From Simplicispira lacusdiani (GTDB lineage: Bacteria > Pseudomonadota > Gammaproteobacteria > Burkholderiales > Burkholderiaceae_C): 64,000 bases of DNA. The notes under the pieces were generated by a model. The model was not told where the DNA came from. It saw nothing but the letters and a program-made list of their open reading frames with translations, and searched no databases. Below, piece by piece: positions 26,914-34,982 of this stretch (its first letter is position 1; each line of letters starts with the position of its first letter). The position numbers and the translations under genes were made by a program. The stretch spans positions 124,001 through 188,000 of the forward strand of contig NZ_QXGR01000007.1 in the NCBI RefSeq assembly GCF_003604195.1. The letters are read 5' to 3'.

Positions 26914-28569
26914 TTAAGGAGCAATCTTCCGCTTGAGCGCCCGCGCCACCGGCTGCGGCAGGCTCGGCAGCGAGCGCAGCAGCCACGGCAACAGCTTGCG
27001 CTTGAGCCCGCTGAGCGACTGCGGCACCATGGCCTCGATCAGGTGCGGCCCGGGCGTGGCCAGCGCCTGCTCCAGCGCCCAGACGAATTCCTCCGCCGTG
27101 GTGGTGCGCACCCCGCGCACGCCCATGCCCTGCGCCAGGTGCGCGAAATTGAGCTCCGGCCCGGCCAGGTCGAGCTGCGACTTGGCCTTGGCGCCCACCT
27201 CCTCGGCGCCCACGCGCTCCAGTTCCACATTCAGCACCGAATACGAGGCGTTGTTGAAGATGATGGACACCACGTTGAGCCGCTCGCGCGCCATGGTCCA
27301 CAGCGCCTGGATGGTGTACATCGACGTGCCGTCGCCGATCAGCGCCAGCACCGTGCGCTGCGGACAGGCGATGGCCGCGCCCACGGCGTTGGGCAGGCCC
27401 TGGCCGATGGCGCCGCCCGTGAGCGTGATGAGGTCGTGGCGCGGCGCGCCGGCGGTGAAGGGGCCGAGCATCAGCCCCGAGGTGATGGCCTCGTCGATGA
27501 CGATGGCGTTCTCGGGCAGCAGGTGGCCCACGGCCTTGCAGACCTTCTCGGCGGTGAGCTTGCCGCGCGGGCGGCCCGGGCGGGCCGGTGCCTGCAGCGT
27601 GGGCTGCGCCTGGGCGGCGCCCAGGGCCTGGGCGAGTTTTTCCAGGCTGGCGGCGGCGTCCTGCTCCGGCGTGGCCAGCGTGTGCACGGTGCAGCCGTCG
27701 GGCACCAGGTAGCTCTTCTTGCCGGGGTAGGCGAAGAAGGACACGGGCGCCTTGGCATCGACCAGCACCAGGTGCTCGATGCCGGCGAGCTGCACGCCGG
27801 CCAGCTCGGCCAGGTAGGCGATGCGCTCCACGGCGGGCAGGCCCGCGCCGCGCTCCAGGCGCGTGGGGAACACCTCGGCGAACACCTTCACGCCGCTGTG
27901 CGCGGCGATGCGCGCGGCGGCCCGCAGGCCGGGCTCGCGCAGCGCCTGCCCGCCCAGCAGCAGCGCGGTCTTGCCGCCCGCGCGCAGGGCCTGGGCGATG
28001 GCCTGCACCGTGGCGTCGTCCGCCGCCTGGGGGCGCGGCGCCGGCGGTGGCGTGCAGGGCGCGCCGCCCTCGCCCCAGGACACATCGGCCGGCAGGATCA
28101 GCGTGGCCACCTGGCCCGGCAGGCCGCGCGCGGCGGCGATGGCGTCCACCGCGTCCTGGCACAGCGCTGCCGTGCTCTGCGAGGTGCGCACGAAGCCGGG
28201 CGAGACATTGCGCGCCACGGTCTCGATGTCGGACTGCAGCTGTGCGTCGTACTGCGTGTGGGTGGTGGCGTGGTCGCCCACGATGTTGACCACGGGCACC
28301 TTGCCCTTGCGCGCGTTGTGCAGGTTGGCCAGGCCGTTGCCCAGGCCGCAGCCCAGGTGCAAGAGCGTGGCGGCGGGCTTGTCGGCCATGCGCGCGTAGC
28401 CGTCGGCCGCACCCGTGGCCACGCCCTCGAACAGGGCCAGCACGGCGCGCATGCGCGGTTCGCTGTCGAGGGCGGCAACGAAGTGCATCTCGCTCGTTCC
28501 GGGGTTGGTGAAGCAGACCTCAACGCCGGCATCGGCCAGGGTCTTCATCAGGGCTTGTGCGCCGTTCAT
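26914..28569 (-). CDS. ThDP-dependent 2-oxo acid decarboxylase (benzoylformate decarboxylase-like)
   Basis: This encodes 551 aa. It has the three domains of the acetolactate synthase/pyruvate decarboxylase family: the N-terminal PYR domain with the cofactor-activating Glu in ALFEGVATG (Glu48), a central domain, and the PP domain with the ThDP/Mg motif IGDGTSMYTIQALW and IIFNN. The sequence LLHLGCGLGNG places a His at residue 71, equivalent to catalytic His70 of P. putida benzoylformate decarboxylase (from memory); acetolactate synthases lack this. I infer decarboxylation of a 2-oxo acid to an aldehyde. GGAGA precedes the ATG. It is the last gene of a five-gene cluster. Confidence 0.85.
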   Translation of the reverse strand: MNGAQALMKTLADAGVEVCFTNPGTSEMHFVAALDSEPRMRAVLALFEGVATGAADGYARMADKPAATLLHLGCGLGNGLANLHNARKGKVPVVNIVGDHATTHTQYDAQLQSDIETVARNVSPGFVRTSQSTAALCQDAVDAIAAARGLPGQVATLILPADVSWGEGGAPCTPPPAPRPQAADDATVQAIAQALRAGGKTALLLGGQALREPGLRAAARIAAHSGVKVFAEVFPTRLERGAGLPAVERIAYLAELAGVQLAGIEHLVLVDAKAPVSFFAYPGKKSYLVPDGCTVHTLATPEQDAAASLEKLAQALGAAQAQPTLQAPARPGRPRGKLTAEKVCKAVGHLLPENAIVIDEAITSGLMLGPFTAGAPRHDLITLTGGAIGQGLPNAVGAAIACPQRTVLALIGDGTSMYTIQALWTMARERLNVVSIIFNNASYSVLNVELERVGAEEVGAKAKSQLDLAGPELNFAHLAQGMGVRGVRTTTAEEFVWALEQALATPGPHLIEAMVPQSLSGLKRKLLPWLLRSLPSLPQPVARALKRKIAP

Positions 28570-28583
28570 AGGGAATCTCCTTG

Positions 28584-28635
28584 CTACTGTATGTATAGCT
28601 GCTGGCGCTTGACAGGTAATCGCTGCAGCCGTTTT
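28584..28635 (-). repeat. Short CAGCTAT repeat, copy f
   Basis: On the minus strand it reads AAAAACGGCTGCAGCG, then CAAGCGCCAGCAGCTATACA. It lies between the hydroxyacid dehydrogenase stop (28641) and the decarboxylase start (28569), inside the presumed operon, and would appear in the polycistronic mRNA. Confidence 0.75.
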
Positions 28636-28640
28636 TCCTA

Positions 28641-29798
28641 TCAATCCGCGTCGAGGTGGCCGGGGCCGATGTCGGCGATGCGGGTCACGCCGGCCAGCGT
28701 CATGGCCAGCAGCAGTTCGCGCTGCAGCGTGGCGAGCAGGCTGCGCACGCCAGCCTCTCCGCCGCCCGCCAGCGCCCAGACCCAGGGCCGGCCAATGAGC
28801 ACGCCGCGCGCGCCCAGCGCCAGGGCCTTGAAGAGGTCCACGCCGCTGCGCACGCCGCCGTCCACCAGCACCTCGGTCTGCCCGCCCACGGCCCGGGCGA
28901 TGGCGGGCAGCTTGGATACGGACGAGGCCACCGCGTCGAGCTGGCGCCCGCCATGGTTGGAAACAACGATGCCATCCGCGCCCACGGCCACGGCGGAGCG
29001 CGCGTCCTCCACGTCGAGGATGCCCTTGAGTAGCAGCCGGCCCTTCCAGTGGCCGCGCAGCCATTCGATGTCTTTCCAGGTGACACTGGGATCGAACTGC
29101 GCGTCCACCCAGGCCTTGAAGGCGTTGAGATCGCGCGCGCCGGGCACCTGCTCGGCGAGGTTGCCGAACAGCAGCGGCTTGCCCTGCACCGCCACGTCGG
29201 CCAGCCAGCCCGGGCGCGCCAGCACCTGCAGCGCCTTGATGAGCGCCGGCCGCGCGCCCTGGGCCGCCATGCCGTGGCGGATGTCGCGGTGGCGCATGCC
29301 GGTCAGCGGCAGGTCCACGGTAAAGACCAGGGTGCGGCAGCCGGCGTCCCAGGCGCGGTCAAGCAGCGCGCGCACGGCGCCGCGGTCGCGCAGCATGTAG
29401 AGCTGGAACCAGAACGGCGCCGGTGCGGCGGCCCGCACCTCGGCCAGCGGGCAGATGCCCACGGTGGACAGCGTGAACGGCACGCCCGCCGCATGCGCCG
29501 CGCGCGCGGCCTGGGCCTCGCCTCGGCGCGCCACCATGCCGGCCAGGCCGATGGGCGCGAGCGCCAGCGGCAGGCTGCAGCGCTGGCCGGCGAGCGGGGC
29601 CGAGGTATCGACGCGGTCCACATCCACCAGCACACGCTGGCGCAGGCGCACGGCGGCGAAGTCCTCCACGTTGGCCGCCAGCGTGCGCTCGTCGCCGGCG
29701 CCGCCATCCACGTAGTCGAACAGGAAGCGCGGCAGGCGCCGCTCGGCGAGGCGGCGCCAGTCCTGCGCCGTGGAGGGGTAGCGCAGCTCAGGCAGCAT
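28641..29798 (-). CDS. FMN-dependent 2-hydroxyacid dehydrogenase (MdlB/LldD-like)
   Basis: This encodes 385 aa of the same FMN family as the gene at 3916 but distinct in sequence. Signatures are RFLFDYVDGGAGDE, LALAPIGLAGM, FWFQLYMLRDRG, LVFTVDLPLTGMRHRD, the catalytic VSNHGGRQLD (His about residue 280) and LVDGGVRSGVDLFKALALGA. It should oxidise a 2-hydroxy acid to the 2-oxo acid used by the neighbouring ThDP decarboxylase. The ATG at 29798 has GGAGG 6 nt upstream and overlaps the transporter gene by 11 bp, indicating coupling. An ATG at 29822 is less likely. Confidence 0.92.
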   Translation of the reverse strand: MLPELRYPSTAQDWRRLAERRLPRFLFDYVDGGAGDERTLAANVEDFAAVRLRQRVLVDVDRVDTSAPLAGQRCSLPLALAPIGLAGMVARRGEAQAARAAHAAGVPFTLSTVGICPLAEVRAAAPAPFWFQLYMLRDRGAVRALLDRAWDAGCRTLVFTVDLPLTGMRHRDIRHGMAAQGARPALIKALQVLARPGWLADVAVQGKPLLFGNLAEQVPGARDLNAFKAWVDAQFDPSVTWKDIEWLRGHWKGRLLLKGILDVEDARSAVAVGADGIVVSNHGGRQLDAVASSVSKLPAIARAVGGQTEVLVDGGVRSGVDLFKALALGARGVLIGRPWVWALAGGGEAGVRSLLATLQRELLLAMTLAGVTRIADIGPGHLDAD

Positions 29799-30678
29799 GG
29801 ACGGCCTCCGGGGCGCGGCCACGGCCGAAGCGCCGCATCGCCAGGGCGAACACCAGGCCGCCGGCGTACATCAGCACGCCATACAGCGCACCCGGGATGG
29901 CCATGGCGTCGTCCTTGAGCACGGTGCTGGCGATCACCAGCGACAGCGCCGCGTTCTGCACCGCCGTCTCGATGCCCAGCGTGACCGACTGGCGGTAGGA
30001 CAGCCGCGCCAGCCAGGCCACGGCGAAGCCCAGGGCCAGCATGCTGACGTTGAGCACCACGGCGAACGGCGCCAGGGTCGTGAAGTTGTCGCGCAGCAGC
30101 GCCCAGTTCTTGGCCACGGCCAGCACCACGATGAGCACGAACAGCACCGTGGCCACCCGGGTCGCGCGCGGCTCGAAGCGCAGCGCCCAGGCCGTCCAGC
30201 GGTGGCGCGCCGCCATGCCCAGGCTCACCGGCACGCCCAGCACCAGGGCCACCTGGCCCATCATCTGGCCCACGGGCACATCCACGGCGCGCGCCGCGCC
30301 GAGAAAGTGGCCCAGCGCCCAGGTGACGATGAGCGGCAGCGTGAAGATGGTGAGCACGCTGGCCACGGCGGTGAAGCTCAGCGCCAGCGCCACGTCGCCG
30401 CGCGCCAGGTAGGTCAGCAGGTTGGAGGTGCTGCCCGTGGGGCAGGCCGCCAGGACCATGAAGCCCACGGCGAACACGCCGCCCATGCCCAGCAGCGTGA
30501 GCATGAGGTAGCAGGCCAGCGGCAGCAGCACGAAGTGGCAGGCCACGCCCACCAGCAGCGCGCGCGGCTGCGCCAGGATGCGGCGGAAGTCGGCCGGCGT
30601 GAGGCCCAGACCGAGCGAGAACATGATGAACGCCAGGATGAGCGGCAGCAGCACGCTCGACACCAAATCCCCTTGCAT
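29788..30678 (-). CDS. Bile acid:sodium symporter family (BASS) organic anion transporter
   Basis: This encodes 296 aa with about nine or ten hydrophobic helices and the BASS-type core AACPTGSTSNLLTYLARGDV (about residues 77-96) and GIETAVQNAALSLVIAS near the crossover region. BASS proteins take up organic anions such as bile acids, pantoate or 2-oxo acids with sodium. The location between a hydroxyacid dehydrogenase (overlap 11 bp) and an aldehyde dehydrogenase suggests uptake of the cluster's hydroxy acid (inference). The real ligand is unknown. Confidence 0.9.
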   Translation of the reverse strand: MQGDLVSSVLLPLILAFIMFSLGLGLTPADFRRILAQPRALLVGVACHFVLLPLACYLMLTLLGMGGVFAVGFMVLAACPTGSTSNLLTYLARGDVALALSFTAVASVLTIFTLPLIVTWALGHFLGAARAVDVPVGQMMGQVALVLGVPVSLGMAARHRWTAWALRFEPRATRVATVLFVLIVVLAVAKNWALLRDNFTTLAPFAVVLNVSMLALGFAVAWLARLSYRQSVTLGIETAVQNAALSLVIASTVLKDDAMAIPGALYGVLMYAGGLVFALAMRRFGRGRAPEAVHAA

Positions 30679-30717
30679 GGCTTGTCTCCTTGGGTTGTGC
30701 GGTGGGTGGCGGCGCGC

Positions 30718-32181
30718 TCAGCGGCTGCGCCAGAGCATCACGTCGAGCACCTTGCCCGCCAGCCCGGCATAGGGCGGCAGGAGGAAATCGACCGTGTGCA
30801 GCGGCCCCTGGCGGAACACCGGGCGCAGCTTGGAGAAGGTCAGGAAGCCCTCGCGCCCGTGGTAATGCCCCATGCCGCTGGCGCCCACGCCGCCAAACGG
30901 CAGGTGGTGCTGGCCGGCGTGCAGCAGCGTGTCATTGAGCGTCACGCCACCCGACAGGGTTTGGCCCAGGTAGTAGTCCTGCAGGCCGCGCTCGTGGCTG
31001 AACAGGTACAGCGCCAGCGGGTGGGGCCGGTCGTTGACGTACTGCACCACCTCTTCCTTGCTCTTGTAGCCGCGGATGGGCAGCAGCGGGCCGAAGATCT
31101 CGCGCTGCATCACCTGCATGCCGTCGTGCACGCCCAGCAGCGCAACGGGCGGCATGATGCGCCGCGCCGCGTCGCCCTGCTGGCCGGGGCACAGGGGGAT
31201 GGCCTGCGCGCCCTGGGCGATGGCATCCGCCAGCATGGCCTGCAGGCGGTCGTACTGGCGCTGGTCGATGATGGCGGTGTAGTCGCCATTCGTCAGCTGC
31301 GGGTAGCGCCGTGCCACGGTGCGCTGCGCGTGGGCGATGAAATCCTGCTCCTGGCCTTCGGGCAGGAACAGGTAGTCCACGTTGGTGCAGATCTGCCCGG
31401 CGTTGAGCATCTTGACCCACAGGATGCGCTCGGCGGCCTTCTCCAGCGGGTAGTCGGGCGCGACGATGGCCGGCGACTTGCCGCCCAGCTCCAGCGTCAC
31501 GGGCGTGAGGTGGGCGGCGCAGTTGGCCATCACCGCCTTGCCGGTCTGCGGCGAACCGGTGAAGAACAGGTGGTTGAACGGCAGTTGCGTGAACAGCGGG
31601 CCCAGCGACTGCCCCGGCCCGGCGTCCGCATCGGCAAACACGCTCACCTTATCGGCCGCGAAGTAGCGCGGCAGCAGGCCTTGCAGCAGGCGCGCCAGGT
31701 GGGCGGAGTTTTCCGACATCTTCACCATCACCCGGTTGCCCGCCGCCAGCGCGCCGATCATGGGCTGCACGGCCATGGCGATGGGGAAGTTCCACGGCAC
31801 GACGATGCCAACCACGCCCAGCGGCTGCGGCTGCACCCAGGCGCTGGCCAGCGGGTACTGGGTGATGTCGAGCGGGCGCCTTTGCCGTTTCATCCAGCGC
31901 GGCAACTGGCGAATGGCGTCCCGCGCCGCCTCCTGGCCTTGCAGCAGCTCGGTCATCAGGGTCTCGAAGCGGCTGCGGCAGCCGAAATCCTGGTTCACGG
32001 CCTCGACCAGCGCCTCGCGGTTGTCCACCAGCAGGCGGTGCAGGGCACGCAGGTCGGCGCGGCGCTCGGCCAGGCTGGGGGCGCGGTTTTTAGCAAAGGC
32101 GGCGCGCTGCGCGGCGAAGCAGTCGCGCAGCGGGGCCGGAATGTGTGGCGCCAGGTCGGCCATGGGGGGATTGGTGCTCAT
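30718..32181 (-). CDS. Aldehyde dehydrogenase, coniferyl-aldehyde dehydrogenase type
   Basis: This encodes 487 aa of the ALDH superfamily: the cofactor strand VVGIVVPWNFPIAMAVQPMI, FTGSPQTGK, the catalytic-Glu motif VTLELGGKSP and the catalytic Cys in NAGQICTNVDYLF (about residue 262). The short length and C-terminal membrane-like tail (LLPPYAGLAGKVLDVMLW) match the CalB/coniferyl-aldehyde group, which resembles fatty aldehyde dehydrogenases. In this cluster it would oxidise the aldehyde released by the ThDP decarboxylase to a carboxylic acid (inference). Confidence 0.92.
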   Translation of the reverse strand: MSTNPPMADLAPHIPAPLRDCFAAQRAAFAKNRAPSLAERRADLRALHRLLVDNREALVEAVNQDFGCRSRFETLMTELLQGQEAARDAIRQLPRWMKRQRRPLDITQYPLASAWVQPQPLGVVGIVVPWNFPIAMAVQPMIGALAAGNRVMVKMSENSAHLARLLQGLLPRYFAADKVSVFADADAGPGQSLGPLFTQLPFNHLFFTGSPQTGKAVMANCAAHLTPVTLELGGKSPAIVAPDYPLEKAAERILWVKMLNAGQICTNVDYLFLPEGQEQDFIAHAQRTVARRYPQLTNGDYTAIIDQRQYDRLQAMLADAIAQGAQAIPLCPGQQGDAARRIMPPVALLGVHDGMQVMQREIFGPLLPIRGYKSKEEVVQYVNDRPHPLALYLFSHERGLQDYYLGQTLSGGVTLNDTLLHAGQHHLPFGGVGASGMGHYHGREGFLTFSKLRPVFRQGPLHTVDFLLPPYAGLAGKVLDVMLWRSR

Positions 32182-32250
32182 CGCGTTGCTTTCTGGACGG
32201 GTGTCATGGCGCCGGCGGCGGTACGGACCGGCGCGGGGTGTGCCGACCTG

Positions 32251-33864
32251 TCAGGCGGCGCTGAAGTGCCGCGCCGCCGCCCGGCCCGTGAGGATGCAGC
32301 CGGGCAGGAAGGTGCCCTCCAGCGAGCGCTTGCCGCTGGCGCCACCGCCGCCAAAGCCCGCCGCCTCGCCCACGCAGTACAGGCCGGGAATGGGCTGGTC
32401 GTTGCCATCGAGCACGCGGCTCGCCAGGTCGGTGCGCAAACCGCCCAGGCTCTTGCGCGTGATGAGCTGCATCTGGATGGCGATGTACGGCCCCGCGCCG
32501 CGTTGCTGCAGCGGCGCGGGCGCGCAGGTGCGCAGCTTGTCGGGGCCCCACTGGCGCGCGTGCAGGATGCGGCGGATCTGGTCGTCGTTGTGCAGCTTGG
32601 CGCCGTGGGCGAAATTGGCGTCGAAGGCATCGGCCGTGGCTTGCAGTACCTCGGGCCGCACGTCCTGCGTGCCGGTGAGCTGGTTCATCCTGGCGGCCAG
32701 GCCGGCCAGCGTGTCGTCCACCAGGAAATGCTTGCTTTCGGCCGCCATCTGCTTGACGAGGCGGTGGTTGCCCAGCAGCGTTTCCTTGAGGAACGCGGGG
32801 AACTGCATGTCGCGGATGCGCTGGTTGTGCTCGGCGCCCGAGATGGCGAATTCCTTGGCCGCGATGCGCCAGTTCAGCAAGTGCCAGGTCCAGGGCTGCT
32901 CCTGCTCGGCCACGCGCTGGCACAGCCAGTGGGTGTCGAAGCCGGTGACCAGCGGCTCGGGGCCGATGCGCCGGCCCTGGTGGTCCAGCCACAGCGCCGA
33001 CTTGCAGGGGATGGTGGACAGGCCATGGCCCTCGAAGTGCGGGAACGGGTGCGGAAAGCCGGCGGCGTAGTTCCACATCTCGCCCGCGCGGGTGATGCGT
33101 GCGCCCAGCGCCTCGGCCACCCAGTGGTGCATCTGGCCGTCGGCGTAGGGGTGGGCGCCGTTGAGCATGGAGGCCGGGATGGCGCGGTCCTTCGGCCAGT
33201 TGGCGCGGGTCTGTTCGTGGCCGCCGTTGATGCCGCCCATGGCCAGCACCACCACGGGGGCCTGGAGCCGCACCTCGGCGCCGGTGTCCTCGTTCACCGC
33301 CAGCACGCCCGAGGCGCGGCCCTTCTGCAGGTCGAGCGCGGTGGCGCGGTGGCGGTGCAGCAGCGTGAGCCGCCCCTTGCCCGCCTCGCCGGCCGCGCGC
33401 ATCGCGGCGATCATGCGGCGCGTGAGCTCGCGCGAGGTGCCCCAGACGACGTGGTAGCGCGGCACGCTGTTGCCGTCGCCAAAGCGCCCACGCTCCACCC
33501 AGTTCACGGCGGGCATGAACTTCACGCCCTCGCCCAGCAGCCAGTCGTAGACCTGGGCGCGGGAATGCTCCACGTAGTGGCGCGCCCACTGCAGCGCCAG
33601 CGTGTCGTCGGCGTCGAGTTCGCCAAAGCGCACCCAGTCGCGCAGCGCGGTCTCGGGCGTGTCGGGGATCTTCATGCGTGCTTGCAGCGGCGTGCCCACC
33701 AGGGCCATGCCGCCGAAGGCCCACAGGGCCAGGCCGCCCAGGCGCTCGGGCGTTTCGCGGTCCACCAGCGCGACGGACTGGCCCGCGCGCAGGGCTTCGA
33801 GCGCGGTGACGATGCCGGCCAGGCCGCCGCCGACGATCACCACGTCATGGTGCTGTGCTCCCAT
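32251..33864 (-). CDS. FAD-binding dehydrogenase, 3-ketosteroid dehydrogenase-like family
   Basis: This encodes 537 aa. It opens with the FAD dinucleotide motif DVVIVGGGLAGIVTALEALR (GxGxxG) and has the FAD_binding_2 layout: VVLAMGGINGGHEQTRANWP, a substrate domain, and the C-terminal FAD-contact segment IPGLYCVGEAAGFGGGGASG. The relatives are fumarate reductase/KsdD-like flavoproteins that introduce or reduce a carbon-carbon double bond. The substrate is unknown. The start has AGGAG about 10 nt upstream. It is the first gene of the cluster and is divergent from the AraC-type regulator. Confidence 0.9.
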   Translation of the reverse strand: MGAQHHDVVIVGGGLAGIVTALEALRAGQSVALVDRETPERLGGLALWAFGGMALVGTPLQARMKIPDTPETALRDWVRFGELDADDTLALQWARHYVEHSRAQVYDWLLGEGVKFMPAVNWVERGRFGDGNSVPRYHVVWGTSRELTRRMIAAMRAAGEAGKGRLTLLHRHRATALDLQKGRASGVLAVNEDTGAEVRLQAPVVVLAMGGINGGHEQTRANWPKDRAIPASMLNGAHPYADGQMHHWVAEALGARITRAGEMWNYAAGFPHPFPHFEGHGLSTIPCKSALWLDHQGRRIGPEPLVTGFDTHWLCQRVAEQEQPWTWHLLNWRIAAKEFAISGAEHNQRIRDMQFPAFLKETLLGNHRLVKQMAAESKHFLVDDTLAGLAARMNQLTGTQDVRPEVLQATADAFDANFAHGAKLHNDDQIRRILHARQWGPDKLRTCAPAPLQQRGAGPYIAIQMQLITRKSLGGLRTDLASRVLDGNDQPIPGLYCVGEAAGFGGGGASGKRSLEGTFLPGCILTGRAAARHFSAA

Positions 33865-33959
33865 GGTTTTTGTCTCCTTGTCGTGGAACCTGTCTGGTTC
33901 TCTATGGGCTGGACGATAGCGTCTTATGATCGCCAGAGCCTTGACTTTGGAGACCAGGC

Positions 33960-34982
33960 ATGTTGACTTCAGAGCCCAGCGTGGCCATGAGCTGGGTCCA
34001 CACCGTGGTGGCCGCGGCCGAGCGCCACGGCATCACGCGCGAGCAGTTGCTGGCCCGCGCGGGCCTGCCGCCGGCGCGCCTGACCGAGCCGCGCTGGCCC
34101 ATCGACGACATCACGCGGCTGTGGCGCGCGGCGGCCGAACTCACAGGCGACCCGGCCTTCGGCCTGCAGGCTGGGCGCACCGTGGGGCCGGGCAGCTTCA
34201 ACGTGGTGAGCTACATCATGCTGTCCTCGGCCACGCTGCGCGCCGGCATCGGCGTGGTGCAGCAGTACCAGCGCCTCATCAGCGACGGGGGGCGCTTCCA
34301 GATCCTGGCCGGCGAGCGCCAGAGCTGGGTGGTCTACCACCCACAGCAGGGCAGCCTGGCCTTCAGCCCGCACCAGGTCGAGGCGGCGCTGGCGGCCACC
34401 GTGGCCTTCAGCCGCTGGGTCACGGGCCGGGCCGTGCGGCCGCGCCGTGTGCAGTTCAGCCACCGCCAGATAGGCCCCCAAGCCGCCTACGCCGAGGTGT
34501 TCGCGGCCGAAGTGCAGTTCGAGCAGGCCTTCAACGGCCTGCTGCTCGACAACGCCGAACTCGACGCGCCCCTGCCCCAGGCCGACGCCGAGCTGGCCAG
34601 CCTGCACCGCGCCCATGCCTCCACGCAGCTCGCGGCGCTGTCGGTGTCGGCGCCGCTGCGCAGCCGGGTCGAGCAGTGGCTGGTGGTCGCGCTCGACGGG
34701 CGCGTGCCCGACCGGGCCGAGGCGGCGCGGCAGTTCGGACTGGGCGAGCGCGCCTTCGCCCGGCGCCTGCGCGCCGAGGGCGGGCACTATGCCGATCTGG
34801 TGGACGGCGTGCGCCGCGCGCTGGCCTGCACGGCGGTGGCGGGTGGGGGCGAGCCCTTCGTGCGCATCGCGCGGCGGCTGGGGTTTTCGGAGGCCAGCGC
34901 CTTCAACCGGGCGTTCCGGCGCTGGACGGGGCGCTCGCCGGGGGACTGGCAGCAGCATCCTGCGCCGCCAGCCGGGCGCTGA
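33960..34982 (+). CDS. AraC-family regulator (arabinose-binding-like N-domain)
   Basis: This encodes 340 aa. The N-terminal region (about 15-200) is of the Arabinose_bd/OruR-type seen in regulators of catabolic genes (GITREQLLARAGLPPARLTE, FGLQAGRTVGPGSFNVVSY), and the C-terminal AraC HTH pair is at about 250-330 (ARQFGLGERAFARRLRAEGG, ARRLGFSEASAFNRAFRRWT). It is transcribed away from the five-gene hydroxyacid cluster, 95 bp apart, and is its probable activator (inference). Its 3' end overlaps the convergent SulP gene by 80 bp. Confidence 0.93.
   Translation: MLTSEPSVAMSWVHTVVAAAERHGITREQLLARAGLPPARLTEPRWPIDDITRLWRAAAELTGDPAFGLQAGRTVGPGSFNVVSYIMLSSATLRAGIGVVQQYQRLISDGGRFQILAGERQSWVVYHPQQGSLAFSPHQVEAALAATVAFSRWVTGRAVRPRRVQFSHRQIGPQAAYAEVFAAEVQFEQAFNGLLLDNAELDAPLPQADAELASLHRAHASTQLAALSVSAPLRSRVEQWLVVALDGRVPDRAEAARQFGLGERAFARRLRAEGGHYADLVDGVRRALACTAVAGGGEPFVRIARRLGFSEASAFNRAFRRWTGRSPGDWQQHPAPPAGR

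Noticed and set aside
26113..26936. Open frames of 170-245 codons across the post-metG palindrome on both strands.
   Set aside because: The frames mirror each other because of the inverted repeat; no domain, start signal or conserved segment is visible.
26914..28569. Naming the ThDP enzyme as acetolactate synthase (ilvB).
   Set aside because: A His stands where benzoylformate decarboxylase has catalytic His70, no small subunit gene is adjacent, and the cluster encodes hydroxyacid and aldehyde oxidation.
29797..33966. A 1389-codon open frame antisense to the catabolic cluster.
   Set aside because: The opposite strand encodes five recognisable enzymes and transporters; the long antisense frame is a by-product of high GC at third positions.
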